Source: Mycoplasma testudineum (GTDB taxonomy: Bacteria; Bacillota_I; Bacilli_A; Mycoplasmatales; Metamycoplasmataceae). From it: DNA of 64,000 nt. The DNA lies in NCBI RefSeq assembly GCF_002245785.1, contig NZ_NNCE01000004.1:1-64000 (forward strand), read 5' to 3'. The notes beneath the pieces were generated by a model. That model was not told the DNA's origin and made no database searches. It worked only from the letters and a program-made list of their open reading frames with translations. Shown in pieces: positions 53,288 to 63,717 of this stretch (positions are counted from its first letter, which is position 1; every line of letters begins with the position of its first letter). A program made the translations under genes and the position numbers.

Positions 53288-54670
53288 TTAATATTTTAAA
53301 CCTAATGCTGTAAGAATAGGTGTAATAATAAAGTTAAATGGTTTATTTAAGTGAGGCAAGAAGTAGTAATCTAATAATGCTAAGTCTAGTAATGTTAGTC
53401 CTTTTTGAATTGCAAGCGCAAACATGTAAACAACTTCTGTATGAACGTGTTCACTTCATGAACCAACTTGTGCACCGATTAGTCTTAAAGTTTCTTTATC
53501 GTAAACAATCTTAATTCCAACTTCTGATTTTTCTTTCATGAATTCAGGTCTATCGCTATCAATGTATAAAGGTGTTGATACTGCATTTTTTAGACCTAAT
53601 GCTTTAGCACTTTCTTCAGTAAATCCAGTTGATGAATAATGACATCCGAATACTGAAATAGCATTTGTTCCAGCAACACCAGGGAATTTCATAGGTTTTT
53701 TAGCCAAACTAAATGCTGCAATTAATCCTGTTTTAACAGCGTTAGTTGCTAAAGCAACGTGCATGTAATCTTTTAATGCTGTGTGATATAAAGCAACTGA
53801 ATCACCAATACCATAAATATCTTCAACTGCTTTTCCGTTTTTTAGTAATTGTTGATATTCATTAACTTTTAAAGCTCCGTTAGGTACTTTGTCAAATCCT
53901 TCAAATAATTCTGTATTTGGTTTAAATCCAACAGACATAATTACTAAGTCAACTGGGTATGAACCTTTGTCAGTTACAACTTCTGAAACATTTTTTCCAT
54001 CTTTAGATGTAAACTTAACAAGTTTTTCTCCAAGGTGTAATTTAAGACCTTGTTTTTTCATTTGATCTTGCATTTTTTCAGTAAATTCAGGATCGAAGTA
54101 GCGGTTTACAACTCTATCAGCTAAATCAATTAAATAAACTGATTCTTTTCCATGTTTGATAAATGCTTCTGCAAGTTCAACACCAATATAACCTGCACCA
54201 ATAACCGCTACTTTTTTAACTGATGATTTTTCAGCTTCTTCTTTAATTTTTTGAGCATGTTGGAAAGTTTTTGAAATAACAATTCCATCGTAATCAATAC
54301 CTTCAAATTTAGGTAAAATAGGTCATGTTCCACCAGCAAATACTAGTTTGTCAAATGTGTCCTTAAATTCTTTTCCAGTAGTTAAATCTTTAACAGTAAC
54401 TTCTTTTTTAGCATAATCAATATGTGTTACATCGTGTTTTACATTAACGTCACAACGTCCAGCTAATTTTGCTAATTTGTCTGGACTTGAATAAAACAAT
54501 CCATCTGGATTTTCAAACTCTCCTCCAACTCAAAGGGCAATTCCACATCCAAGGAAACTTGTGTTGTCATTACGTTCATAAATCACAACGTCTGCAGAAG
54601 GGTCTAATTGCTTAAACGTTCTTACAAATGAAGTTCCGGCGTGGTTTGCTCCAACTAAAATTATTTTCAT
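53288..54670 (-). CDS. nox: NADH oxidase (water-forming type)
   Basis: Flavoprotein that oxidises NADH with oxygen, relieving the NADH load from glycolysis and PDH. The 460-residue product has an N-terminal FAD-binding start (IILVGANHAG), the redox-active Cys in SFLGCGIALW near residue 43, the NAD-binding VAVIGAGYIGVELAE, the second FAD motif YGIGDSVAL, and the C-terminal dimerisation domain. The single conserved Cys points to the water-forming CoA-disulfide-reductase-like group. Trp residues are TGA-encoded. The start is ATG 54668-54670 with GGAGAA. Confidence 0.95.
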
Positions 54671-55067
54671 ATATTTCTCCTTTATAAACTGAATATGTGA
54701 ATTTTTTTACTTATAAATTTTATCTTAAAAAACATTAATTTATTTAAATGGTGGCAAAATCTAACTTTAAAATTTCCATTTTTAAGCTAATTTAAAAATA
54801 AAATTCAAGTACTTAAAACTAAATTTTCGACTAAATTTGCCAAGCAAATTCATAAATGTAATAAAACAATTTAAATTAAATAAAATTCACCTTTTTCACA
54901 AATAAATATTTTACACAAACAATAAAAATTGTGAATTTTCACCAATTATTACGGTTTAAAAGTGAAAAAATTCCACATTCTTATTAAATTAGTGCAATTG
55001 AGATTTAAAGGCTTAGGAAAAGTATTATAATTAAGATTGCAACGAAAAGTTGCGATATCGGAGATTA
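54671..55067 (+). promoter_or_regulatory. nox/MFS divergent region; MFS promoter with 5' hairpin
   Basis: About 400 nt without a gene. TATAAT at 55026-55031 should give a transcript starting near 55038. Its first bases form ATTGCAAC-GAAAA-GTTGCGAT (55036-55056; one G-U pair), and CGGAGA follows just before ATG 55068. The remaining AT-rich part holds the nox promoter on the other strand and a TTCCACA motif near 54972; no gene is seen. Confidence 0.6.
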
Positions 55068-56483
55068 ATGTTAGTTAAATTAAAAAATTATGTCCAGAAA
55101 AGAATGGTGACCGAGTTAAGTTTTGGTCGCGGAATGCTGATGTGGGCTACCTTACTTTTAGGTTACTTTTTATTCGTAACTGCTTGGTTTTCTGCAGGAA
55201 ATACAGCAGGAAACGGAACAGCTGCAAGTGGAGGTTGACAAAATTTCTTCTTTGGAGGACCAGTAGATACAGTTGTTAATGAAGCTGTTAATTACGGGAT
55301 AACTTTCTTTAGGGGAATTGGTTCATTTTTAGTAGGATGAGCCGTTGTGAAAATAACACATAGATATACTTCACTTGTAGCCATGATTTTACTTGCTATG
55401 GCTATACCGTCAGTTGCAATTGGTTATGCAGTAGGCGGAACTGCTGGGTTCGTTATATTTATTATATTTAGAGCTATGCTTGCAGTTGGTGGAACAACTT
55501 TAATTGTATTGCTGCAACCTGTAGCTGCAAAAAGTATTAAAAATCCAACTACAAAAGGGATTATTTCAACAATAAATCCATATGGATTCAATACAGCATT
55601 TATATTAATGGCTGCTTTATTTACTGATTCATCAGTAGCAAGAACTTTAAGAGAAAACTGATTTGTTTTTTCACTAGTATTTGCATTGTTAACTCTAATT
55701 CCATTAACAATATACGTATTTACAGGAAAAAACTTTACAACATCTAAACCAGTCGATGCAAAAGATAAAGGACCAAAAATCACAATGATGAGTGTCCTAA
55801 AAGAAAAAAACACTTGAAAATGAGTTGCTGTTTATTCAGTTTGACTTGTAGCAGCTGTTATTCCTATTTTAGGTGGATTAAACAATCCTGCATTCTTTGG
55901 ATCAACAAAAACTACAGGAATTTCTCAAGGTTCAGTAGTTAGTGCACAGTGACTTGCACTTGGCGGAAACTTGACAAATAACACACTTACATCAATTTGA
56001 TCAATCTTATTTGTTGGTGGAGTATATGTAGGTTCATTAACAATTGGTAGATGAAATAAAACTTCATTCAAAAGAAAACCTTTCATGGTTTTAGTTACAG
56101 CATTAATGGTATTTTTCTTTATTATGTCAATAATATCACTTGCTTACATCCACTGATCTGTTTACTTAATTTTTGGTTTTTTATTTGGTGTTTTATTATG
56201 AGGAATTCAAGGAGTATTATTAAATAGTCCGCATGAAGCACCACAAAATACACCAGAAAAAGTCGGATTATTTTTCGGAGTAATATGAGGAATGGGTTAC
56301 ATTGTATTTACACTTGTTAACGTTGTTTTAGCTTTAATTGTTGATGTTAGCCCAATAGCTTACTTTGTTGTACTAGTCTTAATAATTGCTTTACTACCAA
56401 TATTATTAATGTTTGTAGATGAAACAAAACCAGAAGGTGCTTTATATCCTTCAAAAAAGAGAAAAGCAGCTAAATTAGCATAA
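55068..56483 (+). CDS. major facilitator superfamily permease
   Basis: A 471-residue polytopic membrane protein with about 12 hydrophobic segments, two halves separated by a basic central loop around residues 225-250, and a basic C-terminus ending KRKAAKLA. GRGMLMWATLLLGYF and the conserved Arg/Gly pattern fit MFS carriers of mycoplasmas annotated as sugar-phosphate or general transporters. The substrate is not readable from sequence. ATG 55068 follows GGAG; a longer frame from 55050 would start before it. Trp is encoded by TGG near the start and by TGA later. Proximity to pdh may be coincidental. Confidence 0.88.
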
Positions 56484-56494
56484 TTTAGACTTAT

Positions 56495-56561
56495 AAAATT
56501 ATTATCTTGATTTATTTTCAAAGATTGATTCAAAATCAATATAAAGCAAGATAGTAATTTT
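56495..56561 (+). terminator. compound terminator between MFS and pdhA
   Basis: AAAATTATTATCTTG (56495-56509) pairs with CAAGATAGTAATTTT (56547-56561; one G-T pair). An inner hairpin, ATTGATT with AATCAAT, sits in its loop near 56524-56540. T residues follow on the plus strand. Confidence 0.8.
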
Positions 56562-56623
56562 ATTTATCAACTTAAATTATTTCATTATTCTAAGCAAATT
56601 GATTCTAAATAGAGCGCAAGGTA

Positions 56624-56629
56624 TATAAT
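56624..56629 (+). promoter_or_regulatory. pdh operon -10 element
   Basis: TATAAT lies about 38 nt before the pdhA ATG, leaving a short leader with a GGAG site at 56657-56660. A strong terminator upstream makes this the main pdh promoter. Confidence 0.65.
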
Positions 56630-56666
56630 GAAAATATGAACTTAAATATAGAAATTGGAGATTTTT

Positions 56667-57797
56667 ATGAACAAAAATTTTAAATATGTTAACCCAGAAA
56701 AAGTTATGGATAAAGAAACTGATTTAGTTCGTTATCTAGACAAAGATGGTAATTTAACTCCTGAGGGTAAAAAAAATAAAACAACTCTAAGTAATGAAGA
56801 ATTAATTAGAGGATATGAGTTCATGGTTCGTTCACGTGAAATGGACAAATACATGACCCAATTGCAAAAACAAGGTAGAATGCTAACATTTGCACCTAAC
56901 TTTGGTGAAGAAGGATTACAAGTTGCTACTGCAATGGCTATGGACCCAAAAATTGACTGAATGGTTCCAGCTTTTAGATCAAATGCGACAATGTTAATGT
57001 TAGGTGTTCCTATGGTTCACAACATGGTTTACTGAAATGGTAGTGAAGAAGGAAGTAGAATTCCTGAAGGAGTTAACGTTACTCCTATTGCTATTACAAT
57101 TGGTGCTCAATATTCACATGCAGCAGGTATTTCTTACGGGATGAAATTAGAAAAAAAAGCTAATCCTAAATCAAAACAAGCTGTAGCTGTAACTATTGTT
57201 GGTAACGGTGGAACAGCTGAAGGTGAAACTTATGAAGCAATGAACATGGCTTCAATTCAAGAATGACCAGCTATTTTTACTGTAAATAACAACCAATGAG
57301 CTATTTCTACACCTGGACACTTAGAATCTAAAGCTGTTATTGCTGCTAAAGCACACGCAGCTGGTATTGCCGGAGTAAGAGTTGACGGAAACGATTTACT
57401 TGCTTCATACGAAGTTATGAAAGAAGCAATTGACTATGCTAGAGAAACAAGTAAACCAGTTTTAGTTGAATTTGTTACTTGAAGACAAGGTGTTCATACT
57501 TCAAGTGATAACCCTAGAGTTTATCGTACAGAAGAAGTTGAGAAAAAAATGGAAGAGTGAGAACCATTCCACAGAATTGAAAAATATTTAATTGACAACA
57601 AAATCTACTCTAAAAAACAACAAGAAGAATTTTTACTAAAAGCTCAAGAAGAAGTTAAAGCAGCTTACGAAGAGTCACTAAAAGTTATTGAAAAAATTGA
57701 ACCAACAGAAATTTTTGATCATACATACGCTACTTTAACACCAGAATTAAAAGAGCAAAGAGATAAAATGCTTGCCGAAATCAAAGGAGCTAAATAA
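56667..57797 (+). CDS. pdhA: pyruvate dehydrogenase E1 alpha subunit
   Basis: TPP-dependent decarboxylase half of the PDH complex, acting with PdhB. The 376-residue product has the N-terminal MVRSREMDKYM, the AFRSN region, GAQYSHAAGISYG, and the TPP-binding motif GNGGTAEGETYEAMN with NNN 30 residues on. The motif's usual GDG reads GNG here. The phosphorylation-loop region HTSSDNPRVY is present. All Trp residues seen are TGA-encoded. The start is ATG 56667 with GGAG; an upstream in-frame ATG at 56655 precedes that site. Its stop overlaps the pdhB start. Confidence 0.96.
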
Positions 57798-58807
57798 TGG
57801 CTAAACGTTTAATGAATAACATTGAAGCATCAAACAACGCTATCGACGTAATGATGGCTGCTGATAGAAAAATAGTATTATACGGTCAAGATGCTGGTTT
57901 TGAAGGTGGAGTTTTTAGAGCTACTGCTGGATTACAAGAAAAATATGGAAAAGACCGTGTTTGAGATTCTCCAATTTCAGAAGCTTCACAAACCGGAGTA
58001 GCTGTAGGATTAGGATTATACGGATATAAAGCTATTGCTGAAATCCAATTCTCAGGTTTTTCATTCCCAGGTTTCTTACAATTATTTGCTAATGCAGCTC
58101 GCTACAGAAACCGTTCACGTTCAAGATATACAGTACCAATGGTTTACAAAATGCCAGTTGGTGGTGGAGTTAGAGCGCTTGAACACCACTCTGAAGCACT
58201 TGAAGCTTTATATGCACACATTCCAGGTCTAAAAGTTGTTTTCCCTTCTAATCCTGAAGATACAAAAGGATTAATGATTGCTGCTATTAAAGATCCAGAT
58301 CCAGTTGTATTCATGGAACACAAACACTTATATAGAGCTTTTAAACAAGAAGTTGAAGAAGGAATTTTCGAAATCGAAATTGGTAAAGCTAAAAAGGTTT
58401 CTGAAGGTGATGATATCACTATCGTTGCTTGAGGATACATGGTTCACGAAACTATTAAAGCATTACAAGAAATGGCTGAAAAAGGTATTGCACCAAGTGC
58501 TGAAATTATTGACTTACGTACAATTTCACCATGAGATAAAGCAACAATTCTTGAATCAGTAAGAAAAACTGGAAGATTAGTAGTTGTTACTGAAGAAGTT
58601 AAATCATTTTCAGTAGCAGCTGAAATTATGGCTACAGTTGCTGATGAAGCTTTTGATGAATTACGTGCTCCTGTTACAAGAGTAAGTGGATTTGACATTA
58701 CAGTTCCACTTGCAAAATTAGAAGCATACCACACACCAAATAAAGATAAAATTGCTGCTCACATTGCAAAAGTGATGCGTGATTCTTCTGAAACATACAA
58801 AGGTTAA
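57797..58807 (+). CDS. pdhB: pyruvate dehydrogenase E1 beta subunit
   Basis: Completes the E1 heterotetramer; contributes the pyrimidine side of the TPP site. The 336-residue product has VLYGQDAGFEGGVFRAT, DSPISEASQTGVAVGLGLYG, EIQFSGF, the conserved HHSEALEALYAHIPGLKV region and the C-terminal TGRLVVVTEEVKSF. Length is normal. The ATG overlaps the pdhA stop (TAATG), ensuring equal synthesis. TGA encodes Trp. Confidence 0.97.
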
Positions 58808-58822
58808 TATAAGGAGCTATTA

Positions 58823-59737
58823 ATGGCAAATGCAAACATTCGCATAAGCCCATTAGCTAGAATTCTCGCTGCTAAAAAGCAAATAGATTTATCTTTAGTA
58901 ACCGGAAGTGGTTTCCAAGGAAAAATTATGGAGCAAGATATTTTATCTTTTGATCCATCTAAAATTGCAACAAGCAAAAGTCCTTCAAAATTTGAGGCCT
59001 TTAGCGTTAGAAGCCCATTGCTTGATGATTCATCAGCTAAAAGAGTTAAAGTTGATAATGTTAGAAAAGCAATTGCAAAGGCAATGAAAAATTCTTGAGC
59101 CAATGTTGCTTATGTTAATTTAATTCATAAAATTTACGTGTCAAAATTATGAGATTACAGAAAAAGTGTCAAAGACTTTATCTTTGAAATGACTGGTGCT
59201 AATATCACATTTTTAGCATTTATAGTTAAAGCAGTTGCTTTAGCAATTCATGAATATCCAGTTTTCGGTGCTAAATACGATGAAAAAACCGAAGAACTAG
59301 TGTATCCAGACCGAGTAAACATTGGAATTGCAGTTGATACTGACCATGGTTTATTTGTACCTGTGATTCACGATGCAGATAAAAAATCTGTAGTGCAATT
59401 AGCACAAGAAATTGTTACTTTAGCTAAAGCTGCTAGAGACAAATCACTAAAACCAAGTCAAATGAAAGATGCTACATTTACAATTACCAATTACGGTTCA
59501 GTAGGTTCATTATTCGGTGTTCCAGTAATTAACTATCCTGAAATTGGTATTTTAGGAGTTGGAGCAATCGCAGATATGCCGGTTTTAGATAAAAAATTGA
59601 AAAAAATGGTACCAGGAAAAGTAATGTACTTAACTACTGCTGCAGATCATCGTTGAATAGATGGTTCAACTATCGGTAGATTTACATCAAGAGTTGGATT
59701 ATTACTGGAAAACCCAAATTTATTAGGAGTATTTTAA
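58823..59737 (+). CDS. PDH E2-like acyltransferase without lipoyl domain (PSBD + catalytic domain)
   Basis: A 304-residue E2-type protein. It begins directly with a peripheral-subunit-binding domain (ISPLARILAAKKQIDLSLV, about 8-45), then a short linker and the catalytic domain from about 73, starting RVKVDNVRKAIAKAM and ending with the active-site DHRWIDG. There is no lipoyl domain. The next gene has the opposite composition. The catalytic domains of both are very similar (tandem duplication). A good ribosome site AAGGAG precedes the ATG. Its stop overlaps the next ATG. TGA encodes Trp. Confidence 0.9.
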
Positions 59738-59960
59738 TGTTTAAATTCAAGTTTGCTGATATCGGTGAAGGTCTTCACGAAGGAACTGTTGCCGAAGTAT
59801 ATAAAAAAGTTGGTGATTCAGTTAAAGAAGGAGAGCCTCTTTTTTCAGTCGAAAACGAAAAAATGACAAGTGATATTCCTAGTCCTGCAAGTGGTAAAAT
59901 TACTGAAGTATTAATTAAAGATACTCAAGTTATTTCTGTTGGTGATCACATTTTCACAAT
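59737..59960 (+). repeat. duplicated lipoyl-domain coding repeat (copy 1)
   Basis: The first ~75 codons of pdhC correspond almost residue for residue to the start of pdhD (60984-61207). Both share [20 protein letters not shown] and [12 protein letters not shown]. This marks a gene-internal duplication, with many silent base differences, so it is not recent at the DNA level. Confidence 0.85.
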
Positions 59961-60981
59961 TGATAATACTTTAGGTTCTTCAGCTAAAGCAGCTGAACCT
60001 AAAAAAGCTGAAGAAGATGCTCCTTCAGTAGTTGGTACACTAACAGTTTCAAATGACATTGTTAAAACATCAGGATTATCATTTGGTAACAAAGTACAAA
60101 CTCCAGTTGCTAGTTCAGCTCCTGTTAGTGCAAGTGCAACTATGCCTAAAGGATTAAGAAAAAGAGAGCGTTTTCAATGATTGAAAAATCAGAAAAACAC
60201 TCCAGCAGTTGTACCTGCAGCTGAAGTTGCAGTTGCTCCAAAACTAGTTTCAGCACCAAAAGAAAGTGCATTCAAAACACTTGAAGCTAAACGAGTTAAA
60301 GTAGATAACGTAAGAAAAGCAATTGCTAAAGCAATGAAAAATTCTTGAGCAAATGTTGCTTATGTTAATTTAGTTCACAGAGCTGATATGACTAAATTGT
60401 GAGATTACAGAAACTTAGTTAAAGATGATCTTTTTGAAATTTCAGGTGTAAAAATCACTTTCTTAGCTTTCATTGTTAAAGCAACAGCACTAGCATTACA
60501 AGAGTTTCCAATTTTTGGTGCTAAATACGATGAAAAAACTGAAGAATTAGTTTATCCAAATACTGTAAACATGGGAATCGCAGTTGATACAGATCACGGA
60601 CTATTTGTACCAGTTATTAAAGATGTACAAACAAAAAGTGTAGTTTCAATTGCTAAAGAAATTGTTGAATTAGCAAGTGCTGCTAGAAAAAAAACATTGA
60701 AACCTTCTCAAATGCAAGGAGCAACTTTTACAATTACTAACTATGGTTCAGTTGGTTCATTACATGGAGTTCCTGTAATCAATTACCCAGAAATAGGTAT
60801 TCTTGGTGTTGGAGCAATTATTGATGAAGCAGTTATTGTAAATGGAGAAGTTAAACCAGGTAAAGTTATGTATTTAACTACAGCAGCTGATCATAGATGA
60901 GTGGATGGTTCAACAATCGGAAGATTTACAACTAGAGTAACTAAATTACTAGAAAACCCAGCATTATTAGGAGCATTTTAA
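59737..60981 (+). CDS. pdhC: PDH E2 dihydrolipoamide acetyltransferase with lipoyl domain, no PSBD
   Basis: A 414-residue E2. An N-terminal lipoyl domain (1-80) carries the lipoylated-Lys motif [13 protein letters not shown] long Ala/Pro/Ser/Lys linker (about 85-185) includes MPKGLRKRERFQW but no recognisable PSBD. The catalytic domain runs from about 187 (RVKVDNVRKAIAKAM) to the end, with DHRWVDG. It transfers acetyl groups from lipoamide to CoA. The preceding gene supplies a PSBD and a second catalytic domain. The lipoyl domain is nearly identical to that of pdhD downstream. TGA encodes Trp. Confidence 0.95.
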
Positions 60982-60983
60982 TT

Positions 60984-62750
60984 ATGTATAAATTTAAATT
61001 TGCAGATATTGGTGAAGGTTTACACGAAGGAACGGTCGCTGAAGTTTACAAAAAAGTAGGCGATTTAGTTAAAGAAGGAGAATCACTTTTTTCAGTTGAA
61101 AATGAAAAAATGACAAGTGATATTCCTAGCCCTGTAACTGGAAAAATTACTGAAGTTCTTCTTGAAGAAGGAAAAGTTATCCATGTTGGTGATGTAATTT
61201 ACGTTATTGATGATGCTTCAGGAAGTAGTGATTCTAAAGAAGCTGCTCCAAGTCCAAAAGCTGAAGTAAAAGCTGAAGTAAAAGTTGAAAGTCCTAAAGT
61301 TCAAGTTTCTTCTTCAAATAAAGAAGAAGCAAAAGCTTTTGCAGGAAAAGTAGACGAAGAATTTGATTTAATCGTAGTAGGTGCTGGACCAGCTGGATAT
61401 TTAGCAGCTGAAGAAGCAGGTAAATACGGATTAAAAACTTTAATTGTTGAAAAAGAATTTTGAGGTGGTGTTTGTCTTAATATTGGATGTATTCCAACAA
61501 AAGCACTATTAAATTCAACTCACTATTTACAAGCAACTCAAGAAGCACAAGAAGTGGGTGTAGTTTATAAAAATGCTAATATTGAAATAGACTACAAAAA
61601 AAGCTGAAAAGCTATTCAAGCTAAAAAAGATGCAGTTGTTAAGCAAATTGTTGGTGGAGTTAAATTACTTTTAAAACAACCTAACATCAAAGTTATTGAA
61701 GGAACTGCTGAATTTGTAGCTGCTAAAGCAATCAAAGTTGATGGTAAAGTTTACAGTGCTAAAAATGTTATTTTAGCAACTGGTTCAGTTTCAAGAAAAC
61801 TAAACTTACCAGGTTTTGATAAAGCATACGAAAAAGGTATTGCAATCACAAGCCGAAGTGCAATCAACATGCAAGATTACCCTTCATCATTAAATATTAT
61901 TGGTGCTGGTGTTATCGGTTTAGAAATGGCACAAGTTTATTCAACCGCTGGTGTTAAAGTTAATGTTATTCAAAATACTGATTCAATTTTGACTGATGGT
62001 ATTTCGCTTGCTATTAGAAAAGCTTTAATTACTCGTTTAGAAAAAGATGGTGTTAAATTCTATTTCAATTCACAGGTTAAAGAAATGAAAGGTAAAAAAC
62101 TTTTATTTGAATCTAACGGTGAAGCAAAAGAACTTGAAGCAGATTACACATTAGTTTCTGTAGGTAGAGTAACTGTAAGTCTTGGAGTTGATAAATTTGG
62201 GATCAAATTTGATGAGCGTGGTGTAATTCAAGTAGATGATAATTTTGAAACAAATATTGCTGGATTTTATGCAGTAGGTGATGTTAATGCTCAAAAAATG
62301 TTAGCACACGTTGCTTATTCACAAGCGCAAGAAGTTGTTAACCGAATAAATGGAATTTCACATGTTTATCCTAAGAAAAATGTTCCAGCTGTTATTTATA
62401 CAAATCCAGAAATTTCTTTTGTTGGACTTACACATAAAGAAGCTGTTGATGCAGGTTACAAAGTAGTAATTGGAAAATACAGTTACGCTCATTTAGGACG
62501 TGCTATTGCAACTGGAAAAAATGAAGGATTTATTGAAATCTATGTTGATTCAGAAACAGGTAAAATTCTTGGATCACAAATTTTTGGGGCAAACATTAGT
62601 GATTTTATAGCTGAAATTACTTTAGCTATGGATAATGAAATTACAATTTACGAAATTGCTTCAACAATCCACCCACACCCTTCATATGCAGAAATTATTT
62701 GAGAAGCTGCACGTGGTGTTGTTCTTAAACTACATAAATCTCATAAATAA
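60984..62750 (+). CDS. pdhD: dihydrolipoamide dehydrogenase E3 with N-terminal lipoyl domain
   Basis: Reoxidises dihydrolipoamide and passes electrons to NAD. The 588-residue product begins with a lipoyl domain (1-80) like that of pdhC, then a charged linker (about 85-125), FAD-binding [13 protein letters not shown], the redox disulfide [16 protein letters not shown]-binding [25 protein letters not shown] and the C-terminal active-site HPHPSYAE. Lipoyl-E3 fusions are known in several Firmicutes and mycoplasmas. It starts 2 nt after pdhC and is the last gene of the operon. TGA encodes Trp. Confidence 0.97.
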
Positions 62751-62784
62751 AATTTAAAAACAGCTTATAAAAGCTGGTTTGATT

Positions 62785-62813
62785 AAAACCAGACAAAATT
62801 GTCTGGTTTTTTA
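62785..62813 (+). terminator. pdh operon terminator
   Basis: AAAACCAGAC (62785-62794) pairs with GTCTGGTTTT (62801-62810) around AAAATT, followed by TTA. A smaller hairpin, CAGCTT with AAGCTG, lies just upstream. Confidence 0.9.
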
Positions 62814-63133
62814 TTATTTACTTTTCAAATTACAATGAATTAGCTGGTCAATAAGCAACACATTTAATTTTTAGTAGTGGATTAAAACAGTTTAGTCTAT
62901 GCAATTAATTTTTATAAATAATACACTAAAGTTTGTATGCTTAATCAAATTAAAATAAAATGGAAATTTTCATTGCATTTTCTGGTAACTTATCGAAAAT
63001 TAACGTATGGAGTAAACTAAAAACTCAAATGTGTATTCCAAATTCAATTATGTATTTGTGACTAAATACTCAGGTTATGAAAGGAAATTAAAATAACCTG
63101 TCTATTTACTAGACTAATTTATGTACTACGAAT
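62814..63133 (+). other. gap with an inverted repeat before an unknown gene
   Basis: 320 nt without a gene. An 8-bp inverted repeat, CAGGTTAT (63071-63078) with ATAACCTG (63093-63100), has a purine-rich 14-nt loop (GAAAGGAAATTAAA) and lies 34 nt before the next ATG. It is not followed by a T run, so it looks more like an operator or leader structure than a terminator. The rest is AT-rich with no feature I can support. Confidence 0.5.
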
Positions 63134-63694
63134 ATGAAAAAAGTGCCAGAATCTAAAAAAATAAAATCATCAAATGACAAAACTATAGAAGTAACAAGAA
63201 AAATTAATGAATCTAATTTACTTCAACACATTAGAATCGAAAGCAGGAAAGGCTATGAAAAATTTAATGATTATTTTGACAAATTAGAGCCTTTTCACCA
63301 AGAAACAATATGTCAGTTAATTTCCAAAATTAAACAAGTCCACAGAAAAGAATTTCAGGCATCTGGAGATGGTTATTTTTGCATCAAAATTAAGCTTGCA
63401 AATTCAAAAAAATTACTCATTCCAATTCCAAGAAAATATAAGAACAAATTTAATTATTCAATCAACTATTTAATTAACGAATTCATTGATAAGAAAATAT
63501 TGCCACAAACTCTTGAATATTGAAAAAAGTCAGAATATCCTTCTTATAACAAAATGGAGCAATTCATTTTGACAAAATTCGGTTTGTGTATTAGTTCAAG
63601 TAAGCTTGGAAAAATTTTAAAAAATGTCCTTAAAAAAGAGGGAATTGAACCACATTATAAATATAAGAAAAAATCAACTAATAAATCAAATTAA
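63134..63694 (+). CDS. unknown basic protein
   Basis: A 186-residue, Lys-rich, soluble protein without signal or membrane segment. I do not recognise its family. The middle contains a compact segment with ASGDGYFCIKIKL and LLIPIPRKYKNKF. The C-terminal third (SYNKMEQFILTKFG, SSSKLGKILKNVLKKEG) has the look of a DNA-binding helical domain. No ribosome site precedes ATG 63134; a weak TATGTA lies 8 nt upstream, so the mRNA may be leaderless. One TGA encodes Trp. It is convergent with a nuclease-type gene. Confidence 0.65.
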
Positions 63695-63717
63695 ATGTAA
63701 TTATCACTTAACATCAC

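Noticed and set aside
222-62750. Many genes look broken by in-frame TGA stops.
   Set aside because: The TGA positions fall on conserved or plausible tryptophans and the frames continue on both sides, so this is genetic code 4, not pseudogenes.
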